From Thetidibacter halocola (lineage in GTDB: Bacteria > Pseudomonadota > Alphaproteobacteria > Rhodobacterales > Rhodobacteraceae), in the NCBI RefSeq assembly GCF_018224955.1, contig NZ_JAGTUU010000002.1:372001-436000 (forward strand): DNA of 64,000 nt, written 5' to 3'. The number at the start of each line of letters is the position of its first letter. The first letter of the stretch is position 1. The position numbers were made by a program, and so were the translations under genes. The notes below the pieces were generated by a model, which was not told where the DNA came from, searched no databases, and was given only the letters and a program-made list of their open reading frames with translations. Positions 7,842-16,494 of the stretch are shown here, in pieces.

Positions 7842-8995
7842 CCGGGATGCGCAGCGACAAGACCCGGGCGCTGGCGCAGCTCGAAGCCTGCCCGGCCCAG
7901 GGCCTGTCTCCACGTGCCGCGCAGTCCCGGCAGTCGCTTCTGGCGCGGTTGCGCAGCCCGGTCGGGATCGGCGTGTTCGGCATGCCGGGCTCCGGCAAGC
8001 GGCAGCTGGTCGAGGCGCTGGTCGGGCCGGACGTCGCGCCGCGCGGACTGGCCCTGCCCAGCTTTGCCTTGCGGCACGCCACCCGGCCCCGCACCGAGGC
8101 CGTCCTGCCGGATGGCAATACGGTCGAGATCGATGGCTATCCCGACGCGTGTCTCGCCGCTCTGAACCCGCTGTTTCTGGAGATCGGTGCACCCGTGCCC
8201 CGCCTTGCCGGCTGCCGGGTTCTGCTGGTCGCAGCCGAGGCATCGCGCGACGACCTGTCGGCGGCGCTGGATTGGGCCGCCGGGCAGGTCGACGTGTCGA
8301 TCTGGTGCTCCCGCGACTGGACCGGGTTCGAACAGGCGGTCTGGCAGGCCGCGCCGGACAGCCTGCGCAACCATGCGATCCTGCTGCTGACTGGTGACGG
8401 CACGGCGGAACGCTCGGCCCCACCGCTGTTCGAAACCGTTGTGGCGGCGGCAATGGGCGCCGACGGATTGGGCGAAGAACGGGCTTCTGTGATTGCCGAC
8501 GCACTGGCAGCCACGATCGACGAGGCGACCGTACAGGATGTTCTGGCCGCCGAGGCCTTCCTGCATCGGCATGGCGGTCCGGTCGAGGCACCGGAGGTTG
8601 CGGCGGCACCGCCTGCTGTACCCGTGCACGGGGCCTTGCAGCACCCGACCCCTGCCGCGATGGACCCCGCCGCGCGGCAGGCTCTGGGGCGTGCGTTTCA
8701 GCACTTGCGCGGGTCGGCCGATGCGCTGCGTCTGGCCCTTCCCGAGGATCCGGGCGACCTGGCCGCGCTGGAGGATGGCCGCGAGGTGCTGGAAGGACTG
8801 TTCGAGACCCTCGCGGATCGGATCTGCGGCGAGCAGAGCCTCGAACGCGCATGGCCCGAGCTGTGTGCCGATGTCGCCGAGGCCCGCGACCTGGCGCTTC
8901 TGCTTCGGATCGAGGGTGGCGCGCAGGGGTTCGAGGATGCGGCGATGCTGCTGGTGCAGCTGCGCGAGGAGATGGAAACCCGGCTGGCGGCATGA
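7838..8995 (+). CDS. P-loop GTPase-like protein with altered Walker A, unrecognised family
   Basis: 385 residues. A single nucleotide-binding-like segment, GVFGMPGSGKRQL (G48-R55), sits at the N-terminus, but the Ser/Thr that follows the Walker A Lys is Arg, which should weaken Mg-nucleotide binding. The expected G3 DxxG is not clear (a DGYPD sequence occurs at the right place), and G4 NKxD is absent; an LLLTGDGT segment occupies that region. The C-terminal 120 residues look helical. Its start overlaps the phosphatase stop (ATGA). It is probably a divergent, possibly inactive relative of the dynamin-like GTPases downstream, perhaps a regulatory partner (inference). I cannot name the family. 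Confidence 0.6.
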   Translation: MTGMRSDKTRALAQLEACPAQGLSPRAAQSRQSLLARLRSPVGIGVFGMPGSGKRQLVEALVGPDVAPRGLALPSFALRHATRPRTEAVLPDGNTVEIDGYPDACLAALNPLFLEIGAPVPRLAGCRVLLVAAEASRDDLSAALDWAAGQVDVSIWCSRDWTGFEQAVWQAAPDSLRNHAILLLTGDGTAERSAPPLFETVVAAAMGADGLGEERASVIADALAATIDEATVQDVLAAEAFLHRHGGPVEAPEVAAAPPAVPVHGALQHPTPAAMDPAARQALGRAFQHLRGSADALRLALPEDPGDLAALEDGREVLEGLFETLADRICGEQSLERAWPELCADVAEARDLALLLRIEGGAQGFEDAAMLLVQLREEMETRLAA

Positions 8996-9039
8996 TGCGC
9001 GACCCGACACTGGCCAGGCAGGACAAGAGGCATGACGAC

Positions 9040-11076
9040 ATGACACAGGCAGCGCAACCCCTTGATCCAGACGCACCGGCAGAGCCGGGCGCGTCGATCT
9101 TCGACATGTTTGCCGGGCTCGACGACCTGGCGGCGCGCATCGACGACCTGGACGACGACTTGGCCGGGATCGGCGACGGCGCTCACCCCGCCATTGCCGC
9201 AGCGGTTCTGGACCTGCGCCAGGACCTGCGCGCGTTCGAGCCGACCGTGACGATGATCGGCCAGGTCAAGGCGGGCAAGACGACGCTGGTCAACGCGATG
9301 GTCGGGAGTCCGGGCCTGCTGCCCGCCGACGTCAATCCCTGGACGTCGGTGGTGACCGCGCTGCACCTGCAACCCGATCTCCGGCCGTCCGAGCAGCGCT
9401 CGGCCTTCCGGTTCTTCAGCAACGAGGAATGGGATCGGCTGATTACCCGGGGCGGGCGGGTCGGAGAACTGGCGAACCGCGCCGGGGCCGAGGACGAGCT
9501 GGCAAAGGTTCGCGCCCAGCTGGACGAGATGCGCGCCAAGTCCCGCCGCCGTCTTGGCCGCAAGTTCGAGATGCTGCTCGGCCAGACCCATGAGTACGAC
9601 ATGATGACCGAGGCGTTGATTGAGCGCTATGTCTGTATGGGCGACGATTTCTGGGAGGACGATGCGAACGGTGTCGACCAGGGTCGCTATGCCGACATCA
9701 CCCGGTCGGCGGACCTGTGGATCGGCAAGCCGGACCTGCCGGTGAACCTGTGCATCCAGGACACGCCGGGCGTCAACGACACCTTCATGATCCGCGAGCA
9801 GATCACCATCAACGCTCTGCGCGGGGCCAAGCTCTGCGTGATGGTGCTGTCGGCGCAACAGGCGCTGTCCTCGGTCGACATGGGCCTCATCCGACTGGTC
9901 TCGAATGTGAGGTCGCGCGACCTGGTCATCTTCGTCAACCGCATCGACGAACTGGCCGACCCGGTGCGCGAGGTGCCGCAGATCGAGGCCAGCATCCGCG
10001 CGACCCTGCGCAAGTTCGACGCCCCGACCGAGGCCGAGATCCTGTTCGGCAGCGGCTACTGGGCGCAACACGCCATCGAAGACACGCTGCACGACCTCGG
10101 CGAGGATAGCGCCGAGGCGCTGCTCGACTGGGCCGAGGCGCAGTTGCCGGACAGCCGTGAGGGGCTGGATCCGCTGGAAACCGTCTGGCACCTGTCCGGG
10201 CTGCCGGCGCTGGGCGATGCGATCGCCCAGAGGATCGCGCATGGCGCCGGGGCGCGCCTGGTCGAACGCACCTGCGCCGCGCGCGACAACCTGTTGCGCA
10301 GCCAGGAGGCCGGCGCCGGCCTGGCCATCGACATCAAGGCGGGCGTCCCGGCGAAATTGCCGGCGCCGCAGGACCTGGCCGCATGGTTCCGAGAGGCGGA
10401 AACACGTCTTGCCGCCGATCTCGATGCGCGGATCGCGGCGGGCCATGCCGCCTTTCTGTCGCGGGTCGACCGCGCACATCGCACCTTCCTGGATCGAGCG
10501 ACAGCCGCGCTTGTGCAGCACCTGGACGCTTGGGGGCAGGACGACATCTGGACCTATGATCCCACCGGTCTGCGGATGCTGCTGCGCTCGGCTTACCAGG
10601 TCTTCGTCCGGGCGACGGCCGAGGCGGGCGAGGCGGCCCTGCATGCCGCGGCGCAAGAGATTTCGGGGCTATACCGCGACCAGTTCGGCATGGGGGGCCG
10701 GGCTCCGGCAATCCTGCCGCCGCCGCTGCCCTCGGCCGATCCGCCTATTGCCCTTGGCCAGACCATCGCGCTGGACCTGCGCGGCACCTGGTGGACACGG
10801 TTCTGGCGCAAGCGGCGTGGGCACCAGGCGCTTTGCGACGATTTCGCCCGGCTGATCCACGAGGAAACCGCCCCCATTGTCGAAACCCTGCGCCGCGACA
10901 ATGCCGAGGCCTTTGCCGCCGCCGTCCGGGCCGAACTGTTCGGTTTCCTGGCCACGCAGCGCGGCATCGTTACCGGCCTGGCCGACGAGTCGACACCGCC
11001 CCGCCGGACGGAACGCCTGGCCTCCGAGGCAAGGCGGGACAGCCTGACAGAAGCACAAGCAAGGACCGGAACATGA
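9040..11076 (+). CDS. Dynamin-like large GTPase
   Basis: 678 residues. G1 is GQVKAGKTT (74-82), the Thr-containing G2 region follows, G3 is DTPGVND (from D241) and G4 is NRID (300-303), all intact, so GTP binding and hydrolysis are expected. The rest is long and mainly helical, as in bacterial dynamin-like proteins, which associate with and reshape membranes. An RRxRR-type basic stretch (RRRLGR) lies in the first third. I saw no clear transmembrane pair. AAGAGG lies 9 nt before the chosen ATG; an alternative start at 8992 would overlap the preceding gene by 4 bp, like other junctions of this operon, and add 16 residues. It overlaps the next GTPase gene by 4 bp, suggesting a two-component dynamin pair. 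Confidence 0.85.
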   Translation: MTQAAQPLDPDAPAEPGASIFDMFAGLDDLAARIDDLDDDLAGIGDGAHPAIAAAVLDLRQDLRAFEPTVTMIGQVKAGKTTLVNAMVGSPGLLPADVNPWTSVVTALHLQPDLRPSEQRSAFRFFSNEEWDRLITRGGRVGELANRAGAEDELAKVRAQLDEMRAKSRRRLGRKFEMLLGQTHEYDMMTEALIERYVCMGDDFWEDDANGVDQGRYADITRSADLWIGKPDLPVNLCIQDTPGVNDTFMIREQITINALRGAKLCVMVLSAQQALSSVDMGLIRLVSNVRSRDLVIFVNRIDELADPVREVPQIEASIRATLRKFDAPTEAEILFGSGYWAQHAIEDTLHDLGEDSAEALLDWAEAQLPDSREGLDPLETVWHLSGLPALGDAIAQRIAHGAGARLVERTCAARDNLLRSQEAGAGLAIDIKAGVPAKLPAPQDLAAWFREAETRLAADLDARIAAGHAAFLSRVDRAHRTFLDRATAALVQHLDAWGQDDIWTYDPTGLRMLLRSAYQVFVRATAEAGEAALHAAAQEISGLYRDQFGMGGRAPAILPPPLPSADPPIALGQTIALDLRGTWWTRFWRKRRGHQALCDDFARLIHEETAPIVETLRRDNAEAFAAAVRAELFGFLATQRGIVTGLADESTPPRRTERLASEARRDSLTEAQARTGT

Positions 11077-11942
11077 CCCTGACCAACAAGAGCCGATCAC
11101 GCAAACCGCTGGTCGCCCTGATGGGAGAGTTCAGCGCAGGCAAGAGCACGCTGGCTAACCTGCTGCTGGGCGAAGCCCTGTCGCCGATCCAGGCGACGGC
11201 CACCCAGGTGCCGCCGATCCTCTATCGCCACGGCGAGGCCGCCGCCTTTCGCACCCGCCTGGACGGCACGCAAGAGCCGCTGGACCCGGGCGACCTGCGC
11301 AGCGCGACACCCGGCACGACAAAGATGATCACCATCCAGGCCGAGGCCGACTTCCTGCGGGCCTGCGACCTGGTCGACATGCCGGGCACGTCCGATCCGA
11401 ACATGCCGGCGGATACCTGGGACAGCCTGTTGCCGGAGGTCGATTGCGTCCTGTGGTGCACACCCGCGACGCAGGCCTGGCGTCAGTCCGAGGCCGCACT
11501 TTGGGAACGCGTCGCCCAGCCGCTGCGCGACCGCAGCCTGCTGGTGGTCACCCGCATGGACAAGATCCTGACCGAGCGCGACCGGTTGCGGGTGCTGCGC
11601 CGGGTGCAGCAATCGGTCGACGGCCTCTTTCTCGACGTGTTGCCCGCCATGCTTTTGCCGGCGCTGAAGGCCGCGGACGACCCCCAGGTGCTTGAGGAAA
11701 CAGGCGTTTCCGCGCTGATAGATCGGCTGGCCGAGGTGATCGACGCGGATGCGGCAGCACGGCAGCAGACCGTGCGGCTTGTCGAGGCCGCCGCGCAACC
11801 GTTAACCCGAACGGAACCCTCGCTGGTGCAGGATGCTCCGGAATCAGGGGCTGGACAGGAAATGCGCGTGATGCCGCGGCGCGTCGTCATGGACGGCGCC
11901 CGCACGCAGCGTCCCCGGCACGAGGCTGGTGGCAGGGCCTAG
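11073..11942 (+). CDS. Small dynamin-family GTPase
   Basis: 289 residues. G1 is MGEFSAGKST (17-26), typical of dynamin-like proteins, G3 is DMPGTSD and G4 is TRMDK, so the GTPase core is intact. It stops about 60 residues after the core, with a Pro/Arg-rich tail, and lacks the long helical stalk of the upstream protein. AAGGA lies 7 nt before the ATG, which overlaps the upstream stop (ATGA). Paired unequal dynamin-like proteins occur in other bacteria (for example LeoB/LeoC-type pairs), where the two associate; the same is inferred here. Possible role: membrane remodelling controlled by the kinase/phosphatase genes of the same operon. Confidence 0.85.
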   Translation: MTLTNKSRSRKPLVALMGEFSAGKSTLANLLLGEALSPIQATATQVPPILYRHGEAAAFRTRLDGTQEPLDPGDLRSATPGTTKMITIQAEADFLRACDLVDMPGTSDPNMPADTWDSLLPEVDCVLWCTPATQAWRQSEAALWERVAQPLRDRSLLVVTRMDKILTERDRLRVLRRVQQSVDGLFLDVLPAMLLPALKAADDPQVLEETGVSALIDRLAEVIDADAAARQQTVRLVEAAAQPLTRTEPSLVQDAPESGAGQEMRVMPRRVVMDGARTQRPRHEAGGRA

Positions 11943-11964
11943 GACAAGGACATGGCAGGACGGC

Positions 11965-12321
11965 ATGGCGGGGCATGACATCACCGATCTGAGGGCGGGC
12001 TTCGCCGGGTGCGAGCTTGTCGTGCTGGCCGATCTCTCGACCGGGACCGTTCTTGCCGCAGACAGTGCGATCAAGCTGGGGCAAGAGCATTTCGACCGGG
12101 AATGCGCCCTTGCTGCCGCCGTCTTCGGCCTGTCTTGCGGGCCCTCGATCTTGTCCGCGCGGCTGGTCCGGCCGACGGGGTTGCGCGTCTTCGCCCGCGC
12201 TGGTGCCGAGACGCCTGAAATCCTTTGCGGCGTCTTTGCGCCGGGGGGCGACGCCGCCGGTTTCACCGAGGCGGCGCGCCGCTTTGCCGCGGCGGCCTTG
12301 CCGGGGGCTGCCGGTGCGTGA
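11965..12321 (+). CDS. Small protein, possibly Roadblock/LC7-like
   Basis: 118 residues, soluble. A hydrophobic strand followed by a turn (LVVLADLSTGTVLAADS), a helix through AAAVFG, and two further strands around LRVFARA and ILCGVFA would suit the alpha/beta Roadblock/LC7 fold, whose members often pair with small GTPases. This is pattern-level evidence only. The ATG at 11965 is preferred over an in-frame GTG at 11929; an AGGA precedes it closely. Lies 22 bp after the small dynamin gene and overlaps the next gene by 8 bp, so it belongs to the same transcript. Confidence 0.55.
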   Translation: MAGHDITDLRAGFAGCELVVLADLSTGTVLAADSAIKLGQEHFDRECALAAAVFGLSCGPSILSARLVRPTGLRVFARAGAETPEILCGVFAPGGDAAGFTEAARRFAAAALPGAAGA

Positions 12322-13072
12322 CCTCGGACAGGATCCGTCAACTGGGGCACTGCGCCGGATTCTTGCGCGGGCGGCGGCGGCCGGACTGGCATCGGAACGG
12401 CAGCGTGACACCGCATCGCCGGACGAGGCGCTGGCCTTCATTCTCGACCGGATCGACAGTTGCGTGTTGGGGCGCCGGCTAACGGTCGAGGTGAATGGCT
12501 CGACGCGGATCGTGATGGATGTCTCCGGGCGCCGGCTGTTGCAGGTGTCCTGCGCCAATGACGCTCGGCCCGATCTGACCGGCATGCTGCTTTCCGCGGC
12601 TGACGCCTCTCAGGTGGAGGGGATCGCGGACTGGCTGACCGCCCTCTGCTCCGACTGCCGCCGCGTTTCCGTCCGGTCCGGGTCGATGCCGGAAGCGCCC
12701 CCGGGCACCGGCAGCGGAATCCCTGTGCCCCGGTTGCGCAATGCGCTTGGCCTGCCAGAGACGGAGGCGGCACCCGCGCCATTCGCCGACATCCCTCCGG
12801 ATGCCATACTGGCGGAACACGGCGCGACCGACGGATGGCGCATCGAACCGGATCGAGATCCCGCGGTCGAAGATTGGGTCGCAACGATGGAGACCTGTCT
12901 CGCCGATGCGCCGCGCCTCGCCTCGCTCCTCGATGCCGGGTCGTCGCTTCGGCTTGAACTGGCGCCCGGTGTCTTCGGCTGTCTCACCTTGCGGGACGGG
13001 GCGATTGTCGCCGTCATCGCCGCGATTGCCGAACATCCCCAAGCGGGCTCTTGCCCGGACAAGGCAACGTGA
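12314..13072 (+). CDS. Conserved-looking protein of unknown function
   Basis: 252 residues from a GTG start that overlaps the preceding stop by 8 bp; the open frame extends further left but there it lies antiparallel in codon pattern to the preceding gene. No signal peptide or membrane helix. Central region VEVNGSTRIVMDVSGRRLLQV and a C-terminal LRLELAPGVFGCLTLRDGAIVAVIA look like two beta-rich repeats of related design, separated by an acidic linker. I do not recognise the family. Its position as the last gene of the overlapping run suggests a partner of the GTPases or the small upstream protein (inference). Confidence 0.55.
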   Translation: MRDLGQDPSTGALRRILARAAAAGLASERQRDTASPDEALAFILDRIDSCVLGRRLTVEVNGSTRIVMDVSGRRLLQVSCANDARPDLTGMLLSAADASQVEGIADWLTALCSDCRRVSVRSGSMPEAPPGTGSGIPVPRLRNALGLPETEAAPAPFADIPPDAILAEHGATDGWRIEPDRDPAVEDWVATMETCLADAPRLASLLDAGSSLRLELAPGVFGCLTLRDGAIVAVIAAIAEHPQAGSCPDKAT

Positions 13073-13377
13073 CCTGTCGGCGCGATGCGCCAGGATCCAT
13101 TCGCATCGGCCCTTGTCGTCGTCGGCCTTCCGTTCCGGGGCGCCGGATATGGGCCCAGCCCGGGAGATCTGGTCGGCGCCGGCCGGTTGACCCGGAACAT
13201 CCTTGCGGACGGGGTGCTGCGCGACCTTGCGTTTCCGCTGTTCCGCATGGTGTCGCCGCGACCATTGTCGCGGATGCCGCACGGAATTCGTCCGGCCCGT
13301 AACCTTGCATTAACCACGGTGGCGACAAGATGGCCGCATCAACAAGAAACGCATCAATGCGATCGAGCGGTAAAGAC
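13073..13377. other. 305-bp non-coding stretch
   Basis: No convincing gene. A 98-residue open frame (13085-13381, +) has no recognisable motif, no good ribosome site and runs into the next gene. The last 80 bp are less GC-rich (CTTGCATTAACC near 13308) and probably carry the promoter of the following gene. Confidence 0.5.
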
Positions 13378-13875
13378 ATGACATCCAGACGCCTGTTCCT
13401 CATCGGAAGGGACGCAGACAGCTGCGCCCTGCTGACCGAAATCCTTGTCGACGACCATCCCGACGCGCGGGCCTGGCGCTTTCGCTGTGTCGTCGACGCG
13501 GGCGCGGCCCTTCTGCGCTGCCGGGCCAGCGCCATTCCCGATGCGCTGATCCTTGTCGACGGGCGCGATTCGTGGGTCGAGACATGCCTCGGTGAATGCA
13601 TCGCGGCGCGGCGCGAACTATCGGCGGTGCCGGTGTTTGCGCTGGCTGCGGAACACTCCTGGCCGGAACCGTCCGAGCAGGCGCGACGGCAGGGCATGGA
13701 CCTGCGCCCTGTGCCAGTCCGGTTCGACCGGGACGGGCTTGCAGCCGCGTGCCGTGCGATCCTCGATGCCTGTGGCCCTGCGAATGCAGCCCCATCGCAG
13801 CCCCTGCCGCTATTGCCGGTGCCGACGCCGCATCCCATCAGCCCTGAGGAAGCCCCGGAGCGGCGCATCGCCTGA
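13378..13875 (+). CDS. Degenerate response-regulator receiver-like protein
   Basis: 165 residues. The pattern RLFLIGRDADSCALLTEIL, then DALILVDGRDSW, then VPVFALAAE and a final VPVRF strand follows the receiver fold, but the acidic pair is shifted, the phospho-acceptor strand is VDGRD with uncertain alignment, the conserved Ser/Thr is Ala and the Lys-Pro is lost. About 30 Pro-rich residues follow. It is probably a pseudo-receiver used for protein contacts. Two further in-frame ATGs (13330, 13357) exist; none has a strong ribosome site. It lies 305 bp after the island and in the same direction, so membership of that transcript is uncertain. Confidence 0.6.
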   Translation: MTSRRLFLIGRDADSCALLTEILVDDHPDARAWRFRCVVDAGAALLRCRASAIPDALILVDGRDSWVETCLGECIAARRELSAVPVFALAAEHSWPEPSEQARRQGMDLRPVPVRFDRDGLAAACRAILDACGPANAAPSQPLPLLPVPTPHPISPEEAPERRIA

Positions 13876-14108
13876 CCGTGCCCGTGCCACACACCGAGGG
13901 GAAAGGGCGGGGCAAACGCGCCCGTCACAGGGTTGACGCGGCTGTGGGACGGAACAGGCACGAAGCGGACCTTGGGGAATGACGCGCCCGGGAACTTGAC
14001 CGCAGACGCGGCCGAAGCTTGCAAGGCCGGGGTTATCAACCCGATCCAGCTGAACGGCTTGGACCTGAGGCTGCCGGTGGCGGCTGGCCGGATGGTTCGC
14101 AAACCGGA

Positions 14109-15221
14109 TCAGGCCGCGCCCAGCGCGACGAAGCGTTCGAGGTGGAAATCCGCGTCGCCGAACCGGTGATCGACCATGGTCAGCCGCTTGGCCAGGTGGC
14201 CCAGCGCATAGTCGCGCGTCATGCCGATGCCGCCATGCATCTGGATCGACTCCTCGACCACCAGCCGCGCGGCGCGGCCCACCAGGTTCTTGGTCGCGCT
14301 GACATGGCGTTCGCGCAGCGGGCGTTCGGCGTCCATATGGCCACACAGGTTGATGACGGCGCTGCGGGCCTGCTCGATCTCGATCAGCACATCCGCCATG
14401 CGGTGCTGCAAGGCCTGGAACTTGCCGATGGGCTGGCCGAACTGCTTGCGGGTGCGCAGGTAGTCGACGGTCAGCGTCTTGATCGCCTCCATCAGGCCCA
14501 GCGCCTCGGCACATTGGGCGGCGGTGGCGCGGGCCTGCGCGCGTTCGATGGCGGCAAGGGCTGTGCCCTCGGGCATCAGCAGGGCGTCGGCGGGCAGGGT
14601 CGCGTCCACATGCACCTCGGCGGCGCGCCCACCACCCTGAAGCGGGTAGTCCCGCATCGTCACGGCATCGCGCGGCACAAGGAACAGCGACAGCCCATCC
14701 TCGTCCGCCACCGCGCCGCCGGTGCGGGCCGAGACGATCAGCGCTTCGGCGGCGGGTGCGGCGTGCACCACCGCCTTGTGGCCCGCGACATGCCAGCCAT
14801 CGGCCCGTCGCTGAGCCCGGGTGGCGACGCGGGACAGGTCATAGCGGCTGCCTGGCTCGGCATGGGCAAAGGCGATGACCTGTCCTTCGATCACCCTGGC
14901 CAGCAGGTCGTCTCGCCCCGTCTCGGCCAGCAGCCCGCCCGCCAGAACGGCACTGTCCAGCAGCGGCGTGGGCAGACCTGCGCGGCCCAATTCCTCGAAC
15001 ACCACCATCAGGTCGAATCCGTCGCCGCCGAACCCGCCCCGCGCCTCGGAGACCATCGCGCCGGGCAGGCCAAGGTCGGTCAGCCGCCGCCACAGGTCCG
15101 GGTCGTGCCCGGCGGCATCGTCCGTGGTGGCGGCGATGCGGGCGGGCGTGACGCTTTCGGCCAGGAACCTTCGCAGGCTATCCTGCAACATCCGGCGTTC
15201 CTCGGTCAGTCGGAATTCCAT
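14109..15221 (-). CDS. Acyl-CoA dehydrogenase (small-type subunit)
   Basis: 370 residues. N-terminal helical domain, middle beta domain and C-terminal domain with RKQFGQPIGKFQALQHRMAD, then the MHGGIGMTRDYALG active-site segment, of the acyl-CoA dehydrogenase family. The residue at the usual catalytic Glu position is Asp337. GGAG lies 7 nt before the ATG, and the upstream acyl-CoA dehydrogenase gene ends 1 nt away. Two adjacent unlike acyl-CoA dehydrogenases often form alpha2-beta2 enzymes (known for steroid side-chain degradation in mycobacteria), and this pair fits that pattern. Substrate unknown; the cluster points to an organic-acid CoA ester. Confidence 0.88.
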   Translation of the reverse strand: MEFRLTEERRMLQDSLRRFLAESVTPARIAATTDDAAGHDPDLWRRLTDLGLPGAMVSEARGGFGGDGFDLMVVFEELGRAGLPTPLLDSAVLAGGLLAETGRDDLLARVIEGQVIAFAHAEPGSRYDLSRVATRAQRRADGWHVAGHKAVVHAAPAAEALIVSARTGGAVADEDGLSLFLVPRDAVTMRDYPLQGGGRAAEVHVDATLPADALLMPEGTALAAIERAQARATAAQCAEALGLMEAIKTLTVDYLRTRKQFGQPIGKFQALQHRMADVLIEIEQARSAVINLCGHMDAERPLRERHVSATKNLVGRAARLVVEESIQMHGGIGMTRDYALGHLAKRLTMVDHRFGDADFHLERFVALGAA

Positions 15222-15222
15222 C

Positions 15223-16419
15223 TCAGAGCTCCAGGATCGTCTTGGAAATGATCTGCCGCTGAACCTCGTTCGAGCCGCCGTAGATCGACAATTTGCGGTT
15301 GTTGAAATAGGCCTGCGTGGCGGGCAGGGCGTAATCCGGACCGACCGGGTCCAGGTTTGCGCCCGCCTCCAGCGCCTCGGAGACGAAAGGCTGCGCATAG
15401 GGGCCGACCGCCTGCCGGGCCAGCGCGTTGATCTGCTGGCGCAGGATCGTTCCCTTGACCTTCAGCATCGAGCTTTCCGGCCCCGGTGCCTGTCCCTCGG
15501 CGGCGGCGGCGACGGTGCGCAGGTTCGTGGTGGCCATCGCCATCAGGTCGATTTCCACCTGCGCCACCTTGGCGGCGAACAGCGGGTTCTCGATCAGGGG
15601 GCGCCCGCCCTGCATCTCGGCGCTCGCGATGCGTTTCAGCGCCGCAAGCCCCGCGCGGGCGAAGCCGATGCCGGCGATGTTCGTGCGCTCATGCGTCAGC
15701 AGATACTTGGCGCAGGTCCAGCCCGCGTTTTCCGGCCCCACCAGGTTTTCCACCGGCACGCGCACGTCCTGGAACCAGACCTCATTCACCTCGGCCTCGC
15801 CGTCGAGCAGCACGATGGGTCGAACCTCGACCCCGGGCGTGTCCATGTCGATCAGCAGGAACGAGATGCCCTGTTGTGGCTTGCCCTCTTTCGAGGTGCG
15901 GACAAGGCAGAAGATGCGGTTGGCGTATTGGCCCAGCGTCGTCCAGGTCTTTTGCCCGTTCACGACATAGTGGTCGCCATCGCGCACCGCCTCTGTCCGC
16001 AGCGATGCCAGGTCGGATCCCGCACCCGGTTCCGAGTAGCCCTGGCACCACCAGTCGTCGCCGTTCAGGATGCGCGGCAGGTAGAGGGCCTTTTGCGCGT
16101 CGCTGCCGAACTTCATCAGCACGGGCCCCAGCATGTTGACGCCGAAGGGAACGATGCGCGGGGCATGGGCGGCGGTCACCTCTTCCTCGAAGATGTGGCG
16201 CTGCACGGCGTCCCAGCCGGTGCCGCCATGCTCTCGCGGCCAGGTCACGCCCAGCCAGCCGCGGGCGTTCAGGATCGCGTGCCATGTCTCGTAGTCGGAT
16301 TTCGTCAGCCGCAACCCACGGGCCACCTTTTCCGACAGGGCTTGCGGCAGCTTGTCAGCCAGAAAGCCGCGCAATTCGTCACGAAAGGCGATCTGCGCCT
16401 TGGTATAGGTCAGGTCCAT
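15223..16419 (-). CDS. Acyl-CoA dehydrogenase (large-type subunit)
   Basis: 398 residues. FAD-domain landmarks are the EPGAGSDLASLRTEAVRDGD segment, the WTTLGQYA beta domain and the C-terminal SIYGGSNEVQRQI flavin-contact region. The GG-M/Y-E catalytic segment seen in the partner is not evident, as in the non-catalytic subunits of heteromeric acyl-CoA dehydrogenases. GGAGGG precedes the ATG at 16419; upstream in-frame ATGs have no such site. First gene of the pair, 1 nt before the second subunit gene. Expected to oxidise an acyl-CoA and pass electrons to ETF (family knowledge). Confidence 0.9.
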   Translation of the reverse strand: MDLTYTKAQIAFRDELRGFLADKLPQALSEKVARGLRLTKSDYETWHAILNARGWLGVTWPREHGGTGWDAVQRHIFEEEVTAAHAPRIVPFGVNMLGPVLMKFGSDAQKALYLPRILNGDDWWCQGYSEPGAGSDLASLRTEAVRDGDHYVVNGQKTWTTLGQYANRIFCLVRTSKEGKPQQGISFLLIDMDTPGVEVRPIVLLDGEAEVNEVWFQDVRVPVENLVGPENAGWTCAKYLLTHERTNIAGIGFARAGLAALKRIASAEMQGGRPLIENPLFAAKVAQVEIDLMAMATTNLRTVAAAAEGQAPGPESSMLKVKGTILRQQINALARQAVGPYAQPFVSEALEAGANLDPVGPDYALPATQAYFNNRKLSIYGGSNEVQRQIISKTILEL

Positions 16420-16494
16420 GTTTCCCTCCCGCCATGCCGGAACCATTCCCAGTGGTAGCGGCAAAGCAGGCGGGCATCCACAGCCCGCGCGCCG

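Noticed and set aside
6822-9140. 772-residue antisense open frame opposite PP2C and the P-loop gene
   Set aside because: No domain and low-complexity Arg/Pro/Ala composition; the sense genes have catalytic motifs.
13085-13381. 98-residue open frame in the gap after the kinase island
   Set aside because: No motif, no ribosome site, runs into the start of the receiver-like gene.
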